Positions 30,488 to 40,523 of a stretch of DNA of 64,000 bases are shown here, one piece after another. Source of the stretch: Actinobacteria bacterium 69-20 (GTDB taxonomy: Bacteria; Actinomycetota; Actinomycetes; Mycobacteriales; Nakamurellaceae); assembly GCA_001897425.1 (NCBI GenBank), contig MKSW01000033.1, forward strand, positions 354,717-418,716. The letters run 5' to 3'. Each line of letters opens with the position of its first letter. Within the stretch, counting starts at the first letter, position 1. The position numbers and the translations under genes were made by a program. The notes under the pieces were generated by a model. The model saw only the letters and a list, made by a program, of their open reading frames with translations. It ran no database searches and was not told the DNA's origin.

Positions 30488-30588
30488 GCTGGCAGTCTCG
30501 GGCCTTCGGCGACCCGCCGCCACTCGACGGCCCGGGCTCCCGCCACCAACCACCCCGGCCCGCACGCCAGGGCCTACTGTGTCGGGTC

Positions 30589-31713
30589 ATGCGCATCTTG
30601 TCAATCCAGTCGTCGGTGGCATACGGATACGCGGGGAACAGCGCCGCGACGTTCCCGCTCCAGCGGCTCGGTCACGAGGTGTGGGCCGTGAACACGGTGC
30701 ACTTCTCCAACCACACCGGATACGGCTCGTTCCGCGGGATCGTGTTCGAGCCCGCCGTCGTGGCGGACGTCATCCGCGGGATCGCGGACCGCGGCGTGCT
30801 CGGGTCGGCCGATGTGGTGCTCACCGGCTACCAGGGCTCGCCCGGCGTCGCCGACGTGGTGCTCGACGCGGTCGCGCGGGTGAAGGCGGCGAACCCGCGG
30901 GCCGTGTACTGCTGCGACCCGGTGATGGGCGATCTCGGGAAGGGCATGTTCGTGCTGCCGGAGCTGCCCGAGCTGATCCGCACCCGCGTCGTCCCGGCGG
31001 CGGATGTGGTGACCCCCAACGCTTTCGAGCTCGCCTACCTGGCCGGGACCGGCGGGGATCCGGAAGTCGCGGTGCCGGCCGATGTGCGGACTGTCGAGGG
31101 GGTGCTGGCCGCCGTCGATCGAGTGCGTGCCATGGGGCCGCGGACGGTGCTCGTGACCTCCCTCGACGACGCCTGGACCATCGCGCCGGTGCCCGGCGGC
31201 AGCCACGGTGCGGGCGACACCGGCGAGTTCTTCGGACTGACCGCCGGCGGCGGACGATCCGCGCACGCTGAGGATCCCGATTCGGCCGGGAATGACGGAG
31301 ATGACGATGTTCTCGGCAGCGCCCGCACCCGAGCCTCTACCCAAACCCTCACCCCAGCCACCACCCGCACTGCCGACGCGCACGGCACGATCGGCATGAT
31401 CGCGGTCGACGATTCCGGCGCGTACCAGGTCCGCACCCCGCGCCTGCCCCTGCTGGCCAACGGCGCCGGCGACGTGACGGCGGCGCTGTTCGTCGCGCAC
31501 CTGCTCGAGGACGGGATCGAGCGGGCGCTGGCGGCCACGGCATCGTCCGTGTACGGAATTCTCGCCGAAACCATCCGGCGGGCCACGTCCGAACAGCGGG
31601 CGCGCGGAGGCAAGCCGGGCGCGGCCGGCACGGACGTGGAGATCGCGTTGGTCGAGGCGCAGGAGGCGATCGCCCACCCGCGATGCGAGTTCGAGGTGAC
31701 GCGGCTGCGGTAG
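30589..31713 (+). CDS. pdxY: Pyridoxal kinase (PdxY-like) with a long in-frame insertion
   Basis: [69 protein letters not shown]; low-complexity insert around aa 200-265. Confidence 0.92.
   Translation: MRILSIQSSVAYGYAGNSAATFPLQRLGHEVWAVNTVHFSNHTGYGSFRGIVFEPAVVADVIRGIADRGVLGSADVVLTGYQGSPGVADVVLDAVARVKAANPRAVYCCDPVMGDLGKGMFVLPELPELIRTRVVPAADVVTPNAFELAYLAGTGGDPEVAVPADVRTVEGVLAAVDRVRAMGPRTVLVTSLDDAWTIAPVPGGSHGAGDTGEFFGLTAGGGRSAHAEDPDSAGNDGDDDVLGSARTRASTQTLTPATTRTADAHGTIGMIAVDDSGAYQVRTPRLPLLANGAGDVTAALFVAHLLEDGIERALAATASSVYGILAETIRRATSEQRARGGKPGAAGTDVEIALVEAQEAIAHPRCEFEVTRLR
31300..31312 (+). repeat. TATGACG-NN-GTTC motif, 1 mismatch, in pdxY insertion
   Basis: GATGACGATGTTC encoding DDDV. Confidence 0.7.
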
Positions 31714-31947
31714 TCCCGCCGGGATCAGCCGCCGAGATCCGGCGTCCAGTTCCCGAATCGCGCCCGTACCCGCAGGTCGAGTTCATCCTGGTCGCGTCCG
31801 GACGTCATTTCCGATCGGCACGGTCATCCGCCATACTGGTCCAGTGGGTACGGCCGCCACCCTGGCCGTCCGGTGACATCACGACGATGTGCCGCCCCCG
31901 GGACGGACGTCCCGCGCGGGGCGTGAACCACAGAAGGCCATTTCCCC

Positions 31948-33303
31948 ATGCACGACGGCAGTCCCGCGCCGACGCCTGCGCCCGACACGAACACTCGCCA
32001 CCCCGACCCGCGGCCGTCATCCTCCGCGCGGCCGGCGGAGCCGGCGAACGACGTCATATCCGGTTCGTTGTGGCGCCTACCCGCGATGCGCCTGTTGGCC
32101 CTGTACACGCTCGCCGGATTCACCGGATTCTTCGCGACCATCGCCGCCCTGCCGGCGTGGGTCGCGGCCACCGGCGTTTCCGACACGTTGGCCGGCTTTG
32201 TGACGACAACGCTTCTGGTGGCAACGGTTTCGACGCAAAGTATCGTTCCTCGTCTGGTCGCCCGCGCGGGTATGACGGCGACCCTCGCGGTCGGCCTGGC
32301 AGCCCTGGGCGCACCGTCACTTCTGCTGCTGATCGACGGCGGCTATTGGTGGGTGCTGGCGATCTGTGCCCTGCGCGGGATCGGATTCGGGGCGATGACG
32401 GTGCTCGGCGCGATGCTCACCGCCCGGATCGTGCCGGCTGCGCGGCGCGGCGAGGCGATCGGCATCTACGGACTCGCGATCGCGGTGCCGAACCTGCTCG
32501 CGGTGCCGGGCGGGGTGGCGCTGGTCTCCGCCGGCCACTTCTGGGCGGTGGCGCTGCTGGGTGCCGCGCCGCTGCTCGGCCTGCCGACCGTACGTGCGTT
32601 GGCCCGCGCGGCGCGGGCCCGGGCCGACCGGCCAGCCCGCAGCCCATCGCCCGATACGGCACCCGCAGCCGCGCGTGCCTCGCGTCGCGCAGCGCGTCGG
32701 GCCGCGCTCGGTCCGGCGGTCGTGCTGATGGTGGTCACCTTGACCAGCGGCGGCTTCCTGACGTACCTGCCGATCGTCCGTCCGGACGGCGCGCTCGCCA
32801 CTCTGGCATTGCTGACCTGGGGCGGGACCGGCGCGCTCACCCGCTGGCGCGCCGGCGTGATCGCCGACAGGTCGGGCTTAAGAATATTGCTGCCTTCCGC
32901 ATCGGTCCTGAGCATCGTCGGCATCTGCGTGGTAGCCGGCGGACTGCTGTTGGGCGGTCCCGCCGACGCTGCCGCCGACACTGTCGCGAGCTGGCTGACA
33001 ATCCTGGTGGGCTCGGCGATCCTGGGCATGGGATTCGGCGGGACGCAGAACCTGACCCTGCTCGCCGCATTCATGCAGGCCCGGCAGCGGGAGACGGCCA
33101 CCGTGAGTTCGGTGTGGAACATCGGCTTCGACACCGGCACCGCCATCGGCTCCGGCCTGGTCGGCGTGATGGTCCTGGCCATGACGATTCCGGCCGCGCT
33201 CGCGCTCACCTCGGTGCTGATCGTGGCGAGCCTGCCGCTCGCGGTGCGCGGCGCCCGGCCGCCGCTGCCGGAGCCAAAGCCGGGACCAAAGCCGGAGCGG
33301 TAG
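31948..33303 (+). CDS. MFS transporter
   Basis: 12-TM pattern; long hydrophilic N-terminus MHDGSPAPTPAPDTNTRHPDPRPSSS; LLALYTLAGFTGFFATIAALPAWV. Confidence 0.85.
   Translation: MHDGSPAPTPAPDTNTRHPDPRPSSSARPAEPANDVISGSLWRLPAMRLLALYTLAGFTGFFATIAALPAWVAATGVSDTLAGFVTTTLLVATVSTQSIVPRLVARAGMTATLAVGLAALGAPSLLLLIDGGYWWVLAICALRGIGFGAMTVLGAMLTARIVPAARRGEAIGIYGLAIAVPNLLAVPGGVALVSAGHFWAVALLGAAPLLGLPTVRALARAARARADRPARSPSPDTAPAAARASRRAARRAALGPAVVLMVVTLTSGGFLTYLPIVRPDGALATLALLTWGGTGALTRWRAGVIADRSGLRILLPSASVLSIVGICVVAGGLLLGGPADAAADTVASWLTILVGSAILGMGFGGTQNLTLLAAFMQARQRETATVSSVWNIGFDTGTAIGSGLVGVMVLAMTIPAALALTSVLIVASLPLAVRGARPPLPEPKPGPKPER
32046..32058 (-). repeat. TATGACG-NN-GTTC motif in N-terminal tail of MFS gene
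   Basis: GAACGACGTCATA encoding NDVI. Confidence 0.75.
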
Positions 33304-33390
33304 CCACGGCGGTCACCGCGGCCCGGCCGGTGTCACGGCACGACGTTCACAGCACAGCGTTCGCGGCATCGCGGCCCGCTGGGAGCAACG

Positions 33391-35562
33391 TCAGCCGAGG
33401 GAGCGGCGCAGGAATTCGACCTGGGCCAGCAACAAATTCTCGGCGACCACCTCGTCCGACGCCATGTGCGTCATGCCGGTGAGCGGTAGCACCTGGTGCG
33501 GCTTGCCCGCGGCGAGCAGCGCGGCCGACAGCCGCAGCGTGTGCGCCACGACGACGTTGTCGTCCGCAAGGCCGTGGATGAGCATCAGCGGCCGGGTGAG
33601 CGCCGGCGCCCGGTCGATGAGCGAGTTGCGCCGGTAGACGTCCGGTTGGTCGGCCGGGTCGCCGAGATACCGCTCCGTGTAACAGGTGTCGTAGAGCGCC
33701 CAGTCGGTGACCGGCGCACCGGCGACCGCGGCGTGGAACACGTCCGGCCGGTCCAGCACGGCCAGCGCTGAAAGATAGCCGCCGTAGGACCAGCCCATGA
33801 TGCCGACCCGGGCCGTGTCAATATCGTCCGGATATCGCTCCGCGACCCCGGCGAGCGCGTCCACCTGGTCGGCCAGGGTGACGGAGGCGAAGTCGTTCCG
33901 GATCTCCCGTTCCCAGGCGGGGCCGCGCGCCGGGGTGCCGCGTCCGTCCGCCACGATCACCGCGAAGCCCTGGTCCGCCAGCCACTGTGCCTGCAGGAAC
34001 AGGCGACCGCTGGCGCGCACCTGCTGCGCATGGGGCCCGCCGTACGGAGCCATGATCACCGGCAGCCGGGCCGAGCCGGGTCGGTGCCCGCGCGGCAGGA
34101 CGAGCGCCGCCCGGAGATCCCGTTCGCCCACCGTGAGCATCGTGACGCGCGGAGTGAACGGGGCCGGTTCGGCCAGGCTGCGCAGTTCGCCCACCGGAGT
34201 TCCGTGTGACGAAACGGTGATCGTCGTGGCGGCGTCATCCAACCGCGAGCCGGCGATGACGACCGTCTCACCACCGATCGCGCCGCTGTGCACCCCGGGG
34301 CCCGAGGACAGTTCCCGCACCGTGCCGTCATACCCGATCAGGACGAGCTGTTGTTCCACGGGGTCGGCGGAAACCGTTGCCAGCACGCCAGAATCGACGA
34401 CGTCCAGCACCGCGAGCAGCTGGAGCCCGGGTGGGCTGATCGCTGCGCCGTCGATGGTCAGGCGGCGCGTCGACACCCCCGCCTCGCCGTCGGTGATGTC
34501 GCTCAGCAGCCGGCCGTCGGGCGCGAGCGCCGGAAGCCCGGGCACCAGATCGATCCACGCGGAATCGGTTCGCTGGTCGACGATCTCGCACGCCCGGCCC
34601 GGCTCGCCCTGCGCCGCCACGTCACGCTCCGCTGGCACGGCGGCCGCGCCCGGCAGGTGCGGCCGCAGGATCTGGGCGCGCCGCTGGTCCCGGCTGAGCA
34701 CCTGCAGCACCGCGCCGACGTCCGACCAAGAAACCCGCGCGAGGTAGGGGAAACCGTCCATATCCCAAGGGATCTGGTGCCGCGCCCCGTCGAGCGTCAC
34801 GTGCCAGAGGGTGACGTCGGCATTCGCGGTACCGGCGGCCGGATAGCGCTGCGGCGCGGGCTGCCGATCGGGGTGCGCGGGGTCGGCGATGTACCAGACC
34901 TGGACGGGGGCCTCGTCGTACCGCTCGACCAGGAGCGAGGCGCCGTCCGGCGCCCACCAGAATCCGCGGGCGCGGTCCATCTCCTCCGCCGCCACGAACT
35001 CGGCCTGACCCCACACCACCGTGCCGGAATCCGATTCGACCAGGGCGCGGTCGCCGGCGCCGTCGACGCCGATCACCCGCAGCGCCCCGCTCGACGCGTA
35101 GGCGATCCGCCGCCCCGTCGGGTCGATGCGCGGGTCGATCACGGCGCCTTGTGTTGGCAGGCAATGGGTTTCGCCGGTCTTAACCCGGCACGCCCACAGC
35201 GATCCGGACAGCGCGAACACCGCGACCGTCCCGGCCGGGTCTGCCGAGTAGGCCACGATCCCAGCCGCCGACTCCCGCGCCCGCTCGCGCCTGGCCCGCT
35301 CGGCCGCCGAGAGCTCTTCCCCCGCATCGCCTGTCAGCTTGCGCGGGTCGACCAGCAGGCGCTCCGTGCCCGCCTCGACGTCGAACGCCCACAGGCAGCC
35401 GGTGCGGTCGACGCCCGAAACGCTCCGGACGAACAGCACCGTCGCCCCGTCGGACGTGACGGTGATGTTCCGCGGCACCCCCAGCGTGAAGCGTTGCGTC
35501 CGCGCGAACAGCCTCGGAAACGAGTCGCGTGTCGCGCCGTCATCGACGAAAGTCGGATTCAC
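33391..35562 (-). CDS. S9 family prolyl oligopeptidase / dipeptidyl peptidase IV-like
   Basis: GIMGWSYGGYLSALAVL (GxSxGG), AGAPVTDWALYDTCYTERYLG, LIHGLADDNVV, H near C-terminus. Confidence 0.93.
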   Translation of the reverse strand: MNPTFVDDGATRDSFPRLFARTQRFTLGVPRNITVTSDGATVLFVRSVSGVDRTGCLWAFDVEAGTERLLVDPRKLTGDAGEELSAAERARRERARESAAGIVAYSADPAGTVAVFALSGSLWACRVKTGETHCLPTQGAVIDPRIDPTGRRIAYASSGALRVIGVDGAGDRALVESDSGTVVWGQAEFVAAEEMDRARGFWWAPDGASLLVERYDEAPVQVWYIADPAHPDRQPAPQRYPAAGTANADVTLWHVTLDGARHQIPWDMDGFPYLARVSWSDVGAVLQVLSRDQRRAQILRPHLPGAAAVPAERDVAAQGEPGRACEIVDQRTDSAWIDLVPGLPALAPDGRLLSDITDGEAGVSTRRLTIDGAAISPPGLQLLAVLDVVDSGVLATVSADPVEQQLVLIGYDGTVRELSSGPGVHSGAIGGETVVIAGSRLDDAATTITVSSHGTPVGELRSLAEPAPFTPRVTMLTVGERDLRAALVLPRGHRPGSARLPVIMAPYGGPHAQQVRASGRLFLQAQWLADQGFAVIVADGRGTPARGPAWEREIRNDFASVTLADQVDALAGVAERYPDDIDTARVGIMGWSYGGYLSALAVLDRPDVFHAAVAGAPVTDWALYDTCYTERYLGDPADQPDVYRRNSLIDRAPALTRPLMLIHGLADDNVVVAHTLRLSAALLAAGKPHQVLPLTGMTHMASDEVVAENLLLAQVEFLRRSLG

Positions 35563-35638
35563 CGGCCCATCCTCGCATGTCGACCCGCAGCGCCCAGTGC
35601 CGCGCCCGAGCCCGACGACCGGGACGGCGCGCGGGCGC

Positions 35639-35651
35639 GAACAGCGTCATA
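35639..35651 (-). repeat. TATGACG-NN-GTTC motif overlapping thioesterase stop codon
   Basis: GAACAGCGTCATA; the gene's TGA stop lies within TATGACG. Confidence 0.8.
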
Positions 35652-36072
35652 CCGTCGGCCTGATATACGACAGCGTGGAGTGCGCCACCAGGTCGCCGTT
35701 CGCGTCGAACACCTCGGCCTGGCCGAACGCGATGCGCCGTCCGAGTTTCAGAAGCCTTGCGGTGCCGGTGATGTCGCCGCTCGTGCCGCGCAGGAACGAG
35801 GTCTTCATCTCGATCGTGACGGCCATCGGCTCGGAGCCGACTCGCGTCATGATCGCGAGCCACATCGCGAGATCGGCGACCACCTCGTAACTGGCGCCGT
35901 GCAGCACGCCGCCGGGCCGCAGCAGGTGCGGGGCGGACGCGAGGGCCACGGTCGCCGTGCCGTCACCGACGTCGACGACGGTCAGGCCCCACCATCGGCA
36001 GAAGGGCTGGCTCGACACCAGGCCCCGCGCCTCGTCCAGGGTGAAGGTCGCGGTATCGGTATCGTCGTCCAT
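35647..36072 (-). CDS. PaaI-type hotdog thioesterase
   Basis: RPGGVLHGASYEVVADLAMWLAIMTRVG...; ATG at 36072. Confidence 0.82.
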   Translation of the reverse strand: MDDDTDTATFTLDEARGLVSSQPFCRWWGLTVVDVGDGTATVALASAPHLLRPGGVLHGASYEVVADLAMWLAIMTRVGSEPMAVTIEMKTSFLRGTSGDITGTARLLKLGRRIAFGQAEVFDANGDLVAHSTLSYIRPTV

Positions 36073-36205
36073 TCCTCCACCCTGCCCCACGACCCACTGC
36101 ACCGCACGCTGCGCCGCCCGTCCGCCCGCCAGGACCGCCAGACCGTCTGAGCGCGGGCGTGTCCGTGGCCGCGCACTCAGGGCAGGCGCAGGCCGGGCCA
36201 TCGTG

Positions 36206-37174
36206 TCAGCGCGTCCGATCCCACCAATCCAGCACGCGGGCACCCATCAGCGTCAACCAACGTGACGGTTGCCCCTCGACGGCGTCGACATCGAACCAGG
36301 TCCGCCCGGCGAGCGGCGCACCCTGCCACCACGTCCCGTCGGCCCGGCGGGCGGCGCGAACCAGCGCGACCGCATCGGCCAGCCGCGGATCCGGCGGCGT
36401 GCCGTCCACGAGCGACGCCTCTCGGAAGTGGTCGAGTGCGGCAAGGGCGTTGTACCGCCACCGGTTGGGGTAGACGAACTCCGTCACGAAGTCGCCGACC
36501 ATCTCTCCTGTCGAGGCGCGGTAGAGCAGGCGCCGCGCCAACAGGTACTCCTCGCCGGACTGCCGCGCCGCGCGCACGCTCCCATCGCCGGTGATCGCCT
36601 CGTACGCGAGCAGCCCGCGCACGGCGTTCAGCGTCGAATGGAACGACGACCGCGTCGACCGGCCCTCCTCCGCCTCACAGTTCCAGCCTCCATCGGCCAG
36701 GCGATGCGCGGGGAACCATGCCGCCAGCCCCGAGATGTCAGCGCCAAGCCACGCGCCGCTCGCGAGGGTGAACGAGTTGATGCAGACGTCGACCTCGCCG
36801 CTCCAGTACGGGCGATCCTCGTACTCCCACCGGCTGTTCACCGCGAGCTTGTCGGCGGTGCCGGCAAGGACCGCCGCGTCCAGCCCCCACTCGCGCAGGT
36901 CCTTGAGCGCCCACGTGGTCGCGACCCACGGCTGGCCCGGCTCCTCGGCCTCGGCGCTGCCGAAGTATCCCGCAGGGAAGTAGGCACCGCCCGCCCACTG
37001 CCCGTCCGGATCCTGCCGCGCCAGCAGTGCCGCGCCGAACCCCTCCGTCGCCACCAGCGCCCTGGTCGCCTGCCATACCTGCGGCGCGGCGCCGTCCAGG
37101 TCCCGCTCGACCTGCCAGCGCACCGCAGGATCGGCGTCGCGCAGCCAGTCGCGCCATCCGCTATCGATAGGCAT
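36206..37174 (-). CDS. Hypothetical protein, squalene-cyclase/prenyltransferase-like alpha-toroid
   Basis: QDPDGQWAGGAYFP...LADGGWNCEAEEGRSTRSSFHSTLNAVRGLLAYE; QW-like repeats. Confidence 0.6.
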   Translation of the reverse strand: MPIDSGWRDWLRDADPAVRWQVERDLDGAAPQVWQATRALVATEGFGAALLARQDPDGQWAGGAYFPAGYFGSAEAEEPGQPWVATTWALKDLREWGLDAAVLAGTADKLAVNSRWEYEDRPYWSGEVDVCINSFTLASGAWLGADISGLAAWFPAHRLADGGWNCEAEEGRSTRSSFHSTLNAVRGLLAYEAITGDGSVRAARQSGEEYLLARRLLYRASTGEMVGDFVTEFVYPNRWRYNALAALDHFREASLVDGTPPDPRLADAVALVRAARRADGTWWQGAPLAGRTWFDVDAVEGQPSRWLTLMGARVLDWWDRTR

Positions 37175-37407
37175 CCCCACACGGTACCCACGACCCCCGA
37201 CGCCGAACATGCTCATCGGGCGCGACGAGCCAGCACCGACTCAGCGGCAAGATAGCGGTCCGGACAAGCAAATGCGCCGGATGCGCCCGACGCGCCGGAC
37301 ATGCAGAAAGCGCCACAACGGCGCAGCCGCGAACTGCGTAAGGTCCTCCCAGACGATCGGAACCGGCGCCGGCTCCCCGGACAACCCAGACCGAAGGGGT
37401 GGGGCAG

Positions 37408-38223
37408 ATGAGTGCTGCAGATGGTCGTGCGAGCCTCTTCAAGGCGTACTCGTCTGGAGAGAGACCTCAGTTCCGAGCCGTCACTTCCGATGGCAACGGC
37501 GAGCTTTGGATGCTCGGCAAGGTCGCCTTCATCATCGCGCTCGTCCCCAGCGACTGCTCAGCGGAGCTGGCACTGGCGCTTCGAACAAGTCGCGAGACGG
37601 TGCTGACGGGCAAGTGCCCGACCTGTGGGGCGGTCCCGTCGTTTGACACCGACCATGGCGAGCGGTCGGTCGCTGACGTGCCCGTGATGGACGCAGTGTT
37701 TCAGCACCGCTTCACCTGCCCGGCAAGGCGTGAATCGGTCGAAGCTCTCGCTGCGGAATACCGCGAGCAACGCAGTGGCCGTACTGAAGCTGACAGGTTC
37801 GAGAGAGCTCAAGTCGCGACACGCGCGTCACAAAGGCAGATCAAGGCGGTCGCGGTTCCAGTGGACCCGGACGTCGCCCCCGACGTGGCACACCGCCTGC
37901 TCGGCAGGCTGCTGGCTCCGTCGGGTGGCCGGGTGCAGCGCTGTGAACACTTGGTGGCCGACCGGTATCAAACATGGAATGCACTCATCGCCGAAGGGGT
38001 TTGGCGGTGCGACCAGTGCGCTGCGTCCTTCGCGGACACGGTCAAGGCCGCCGGTCTGTACATGGGCGCTACTGAAGAGTTCACGTGTGACCTGTGCCGT
38101 CGGTACAGCCCGAGATCGCTGTCGCCTCTGGTGGTGCGGCAGGACATTTTCGTCATGACTGGGGCAGTATGTAAGAAATGCTTTGACAGATACGCGGATG
38201 ATCGGGCGGAGGATGCGCAATGA
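37408..38223 (+). CDS. Hypothetical CxxC-rich (zinc-ribbon-like) protein translationally coupled to vapBC
   Basis: Four CxxC pairs (CPTC, CDQC, CDLC, CKKC); stop overlaps ATG of downstream VapB-like ORF (ATGA). Confidence 0.75.
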   Translation: MSAADGRASLFKAYSSGERPQFRAVTSDGNGELWMLGKVAFIIALVPSDCSAELALALRTSRETVLTGKCPTCGAVPSFDTDHGERSVADVPVMDAVFQHRFTCPARRESVEALAAEYREQRSGRTEADRFERAQVATRASQRQIKAVAVPVDPDVAPDVAHRLLGRLLAPSGGRVQRCEHLVADRYQTWNALIAEGVWRCDQCAASFADTVKAAGLYMGATEEFTCDLCRRYSPRSLSPLVVRQDIFVMTGAVCKKCFDRYADDRAEDAQ

Positions 38224-38453
38224 AGACCGACACTCCCAGCGCCGGCACGGCTACCGTGACGGATCTTGACGCGGCGGTCTTGGCCGACGCGCAGCGCATG
38301 CTCGAGTCCTCGTCGCCGACCGACACGGTGAATCAGGCGCTACGTGAAGCGGTTCGGCGTCGACTCGCAACCGAGTACATCGACTACCTCCGCGGTCGCA
38401 GCGACGTTGACCTCGATGTGCGGGAGCGTGCGTGGCAGCGGTCAAGTACCTGA
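38220..38453 (+). CDS. VapB-like antitoxin
   Basis: DTVNQALREAVRRRLATEYIDYLRG; overlaps downstream PIN toxin. Confidence 0.82.
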   Translation: MKTDTPSAGTATVTDLDAAVLADAQRMLESSSPTDTVNQALREAVRRRLATEYIDYLRGRSDVDLDVRERAWQRSST

Positions 38454-38896
38454 TCGATACCAGCGCGATGACGCGCGTGGCAACATCCGACGCCGTTGCA
38501 AACAGGATTGAGCCGCTTCTCGAGGCCGGTCACGCCTGGACGTGCGCGATCTTGAACCTCGAAGCGCTGTTTTCGGCGACATCGCCGCAGGATTATGTGA
38601 AAATTTCCCGGTTTCGCAACGGCACGATGCTCCCCGCTGACACCGACGAGTGGTGTATGGATCGTGCGCAAGAAGTGCAAGCGCTCCTGGCGGAGCGCGC
38701 AGAGTGGCGGTCTGTTTCGGTCCCGGATTTGATCGTCGCGGCAGTGGCCGAGCGGCACGGATTGACGGTGCTGCATTACGACCATGACTATGACTTCGTT
38801 GCAGCCGTGACCGGTCAACCCGTCGAGTGGGTCGTCCCGAAGGGCACCGCCGACAGAACGCTGTCGACCGGTGGCACGACGGGTCCGCACCCTTGA
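38432..38896 (+). CDS. VapC-like PIN-domain toxin
   Basis: KYLIDTSAMTRVA...PDLIVAAVAERHGLTVLHYDHDYDFVAAVTGQ. Confidence 0.9.
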   Translation: MAAVKYLIDTSAMTRVATSDAVANRIEPLLEAGHAWTCAILNLEALFSATSPQDYVKISRFRNGTMLPADTDEWCMDRAQEVQALLAERAEWRSVSVPDLIVAAVAERHGLTVLHYDHDYDFVAAVTGQPVEWVVPKGTADRTLSTGGTTGPHP

Positions 38897-38987
38897 TGAA
38901 TCTGCCGGCTCGGCAAGCAGCGTCGTTCGGCGAAACGATCGGCGCTTGCCAACTCCCTGTCTAGGGAATAGACCTCCCGCGCTGACA

Positions 38988-39025
38988 CAGAACCCGCACA
39001 GAACCGGAGCAGAACCCGCACAGAA
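38988..39025 (+). repeat. Short tandem direct repeat, 22-bp period
   Basis: CAGAACCCGCACAGAA at 38988-39003 and again at 39010-39025. Confidence 0.8.
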
Positions 39026-39082
39026 GACGGCGCCGGTCGGAGCCACCCGGCCCGGCCGACGCCGCCTGCTACTTCAGGGTTG

Positions 39083-39547
39083 TCAGTGCCGTGACATCTC
39101 ACTGCGCGACATCCCCATGTGTGGCATCGTCAGCACCGCGGCACCGAGCACCACGATCACCGCGCCCGCGATGATGTTGCTGATCATGATGCCTGCGTCG
39201 ACCGTGGTCCCGACCATCACCCATTGCGCGATGATGACCCACACCCCGAGGATCGGCAGCACCCAACTCATCCCGTGCGCCCGCGAGTACGCGGACCCGA
39301 GATCCAGCGCCAGCAGTGTCGCCGTCAGGCCCACAACCAGGTTCGAAACGGTGAGCGACGTATTGCCGGTATGGAATCCGATGATCCACGGAGAGACGGC
39401 AGTGTAGAGGCCCGCCAGCATGGCCAGACCTTCCACGGTGCGCGCCTGGGTGGTTTCGGAAACACGATCGAGTCGATCCCGGAGTTCAGCCATGTCCGGG
39501 TGCTCCGACATCGGGAGCCGACTCTGAACTGTCCCCTCAGTAGTCAT
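39083..39547 (-). CDS. SPW repeat membrane protein
   Basis: YTAVSPWIIGF...LTVSNLVVGLTATLLALD...; ATG at 39547. Confidence 0.75.
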   Translation of the reverse strand: MTTEGTVQSRLPMSEHPDMAELRDRLDRVSETTQARTVEGLAMLAGLYTAVSPWIIGFHTGNTSLTVSNLVVGLTATLLALDLGSAYSRAHGMSWVLPILGVWVIIAQWVMVGTTVDAGIMISNIIAGAVIVVLGAAVLTMPHMGMSRSEMSRH

Positions 39548-39613
39548 AGCGACCACCTCCTGGTAGAGAGAAGACAACCTCAAACTACGCCGAATTTTGC
39601 CGCGACGATCGGG

Positions 39614-39626
39614 CATGACGCTGTTC
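39614..39626 (+). repeat. TATGACG-NN-GTTC motif, 1 mismatch, intergenic
   Basis: CATGACGCTGTTC. Confidence 0.65.
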
Positions 39627-39783
39627 TCGGGCCGGGCCGCACCCGGCCCATCGCACGATGCGGCGAGGGGGTTCCCGGGCGCCCGGACACCCCCGATGGG
39701 CCGGTCGGTGGGGCGGCGGATCGAAGTATCGTTCGGTCGATCTAGACCGTCTAGACTGGTCCTTAAAACAGGAGGCCCGACCG

Positions 39784-40044
39784 ATGACGAGATGGCAGGT
39801 GCAGACCGCGAAGCAGCGGCTCAGTGAACTGCTGCGCGCGGCGCACGAGGCCGGCCCGCAGGTCGTCACCCGACACGGCGAAGATGTCGCAGTGGTCATG
39901 GACATCGCGGACTTCCGGGCGCTCACCGTCGAGGTCCCCGACTTCAAGGACTTCCTCCGCTCGGCCCCGATCGACGGCTTGGACGTTCGCCGCGACCGCA
40001 CACCGGCACCCGTCATGGAGTTCGCCGCGGAGCTCGCGGACTGA
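39784..40044 (+). CDS. Phd/YefM-family antitoxin
   Basis: MTRWQVQTAKQRLSELLRAAHEAGPQVVTRHGEDVAVVMDIADFRAL. Confidence 0.9.
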   Translation: MTRWQVQTAKQRLSELLRAAHEAGPQVVTRHGEDVAVVMDIADFRALTVEVPDFKDFLRSAPIDGLDVRRDRTPAPVMEFAAELAD

Positions 40045-40454
40045 TGGGCTACCTCATCGACACCAACGTGGTGTCCGAGCTGCGTCGCCCACGCCCCCAC
40101 CCCGGCGTCGCCAGGTGGTTCGCGGCGGCCCCCTCCGATGAGTTGCACTTAAGCGTGCTCACCGTCGGCGAGATCCGCCAGGGCATCGAGCGGCTGCGGC
40201 CGCGCGACGCGCCCCGTGCCGACGACATCGAACGATGGCTCGACGACTTGCATCGACAATTCGCCGATCGCGTGATCGCCATCGACCGAGCGATCGCGGA
40301 GAAGTGGGGCACGCTCAATGCGCTGCGCCCGCTGCCGGTGGTGGACGGACTGTTGGCAGCCACCGCCGCGGTCCGCGGTTGGACGCTGGTCACGCGCAAC
40401 ACGAAGGATGTCGACGGCCTCGGCATCGACCTGCTCAATCCGTTCGAAGGCTGA
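40044..40454 (+). CDS. VapC/FitB-like PIN-domain toxin
   Basis: MGYLIDTNVVSELRRPRPHPGVARWFAAAP...LSVLTVGEIRQGI...VDGLLAATAAVRGWTLVTRNTKD. Confidence 0.92.
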   Translation: MGYLIDTNVVSELRRPRPHPGVARWFAAAPSDELHLSVLTVGEIRQGIERLRPRDAPRADDIERWLDDLHRQFADRVIAIDRAIAEKWGTLNALRPLPVVDGLLAATAAVRGWTLVTRNTKDVDGLGIDLLNPFEG

Positions 40455-40523
40455 CTCCGCCGGACGCCGGGCCGCGAGAATCCGCCGAGTCGACGCGGCA
40501 CCCGTGGGCGGGGATGGCACCGC

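Noticed and set aside
38988-39025. CRISPR-like repeat
   Set aside because: Only two units, 6-bp spacing, no cas genes; no other regularly spaced array in the window.
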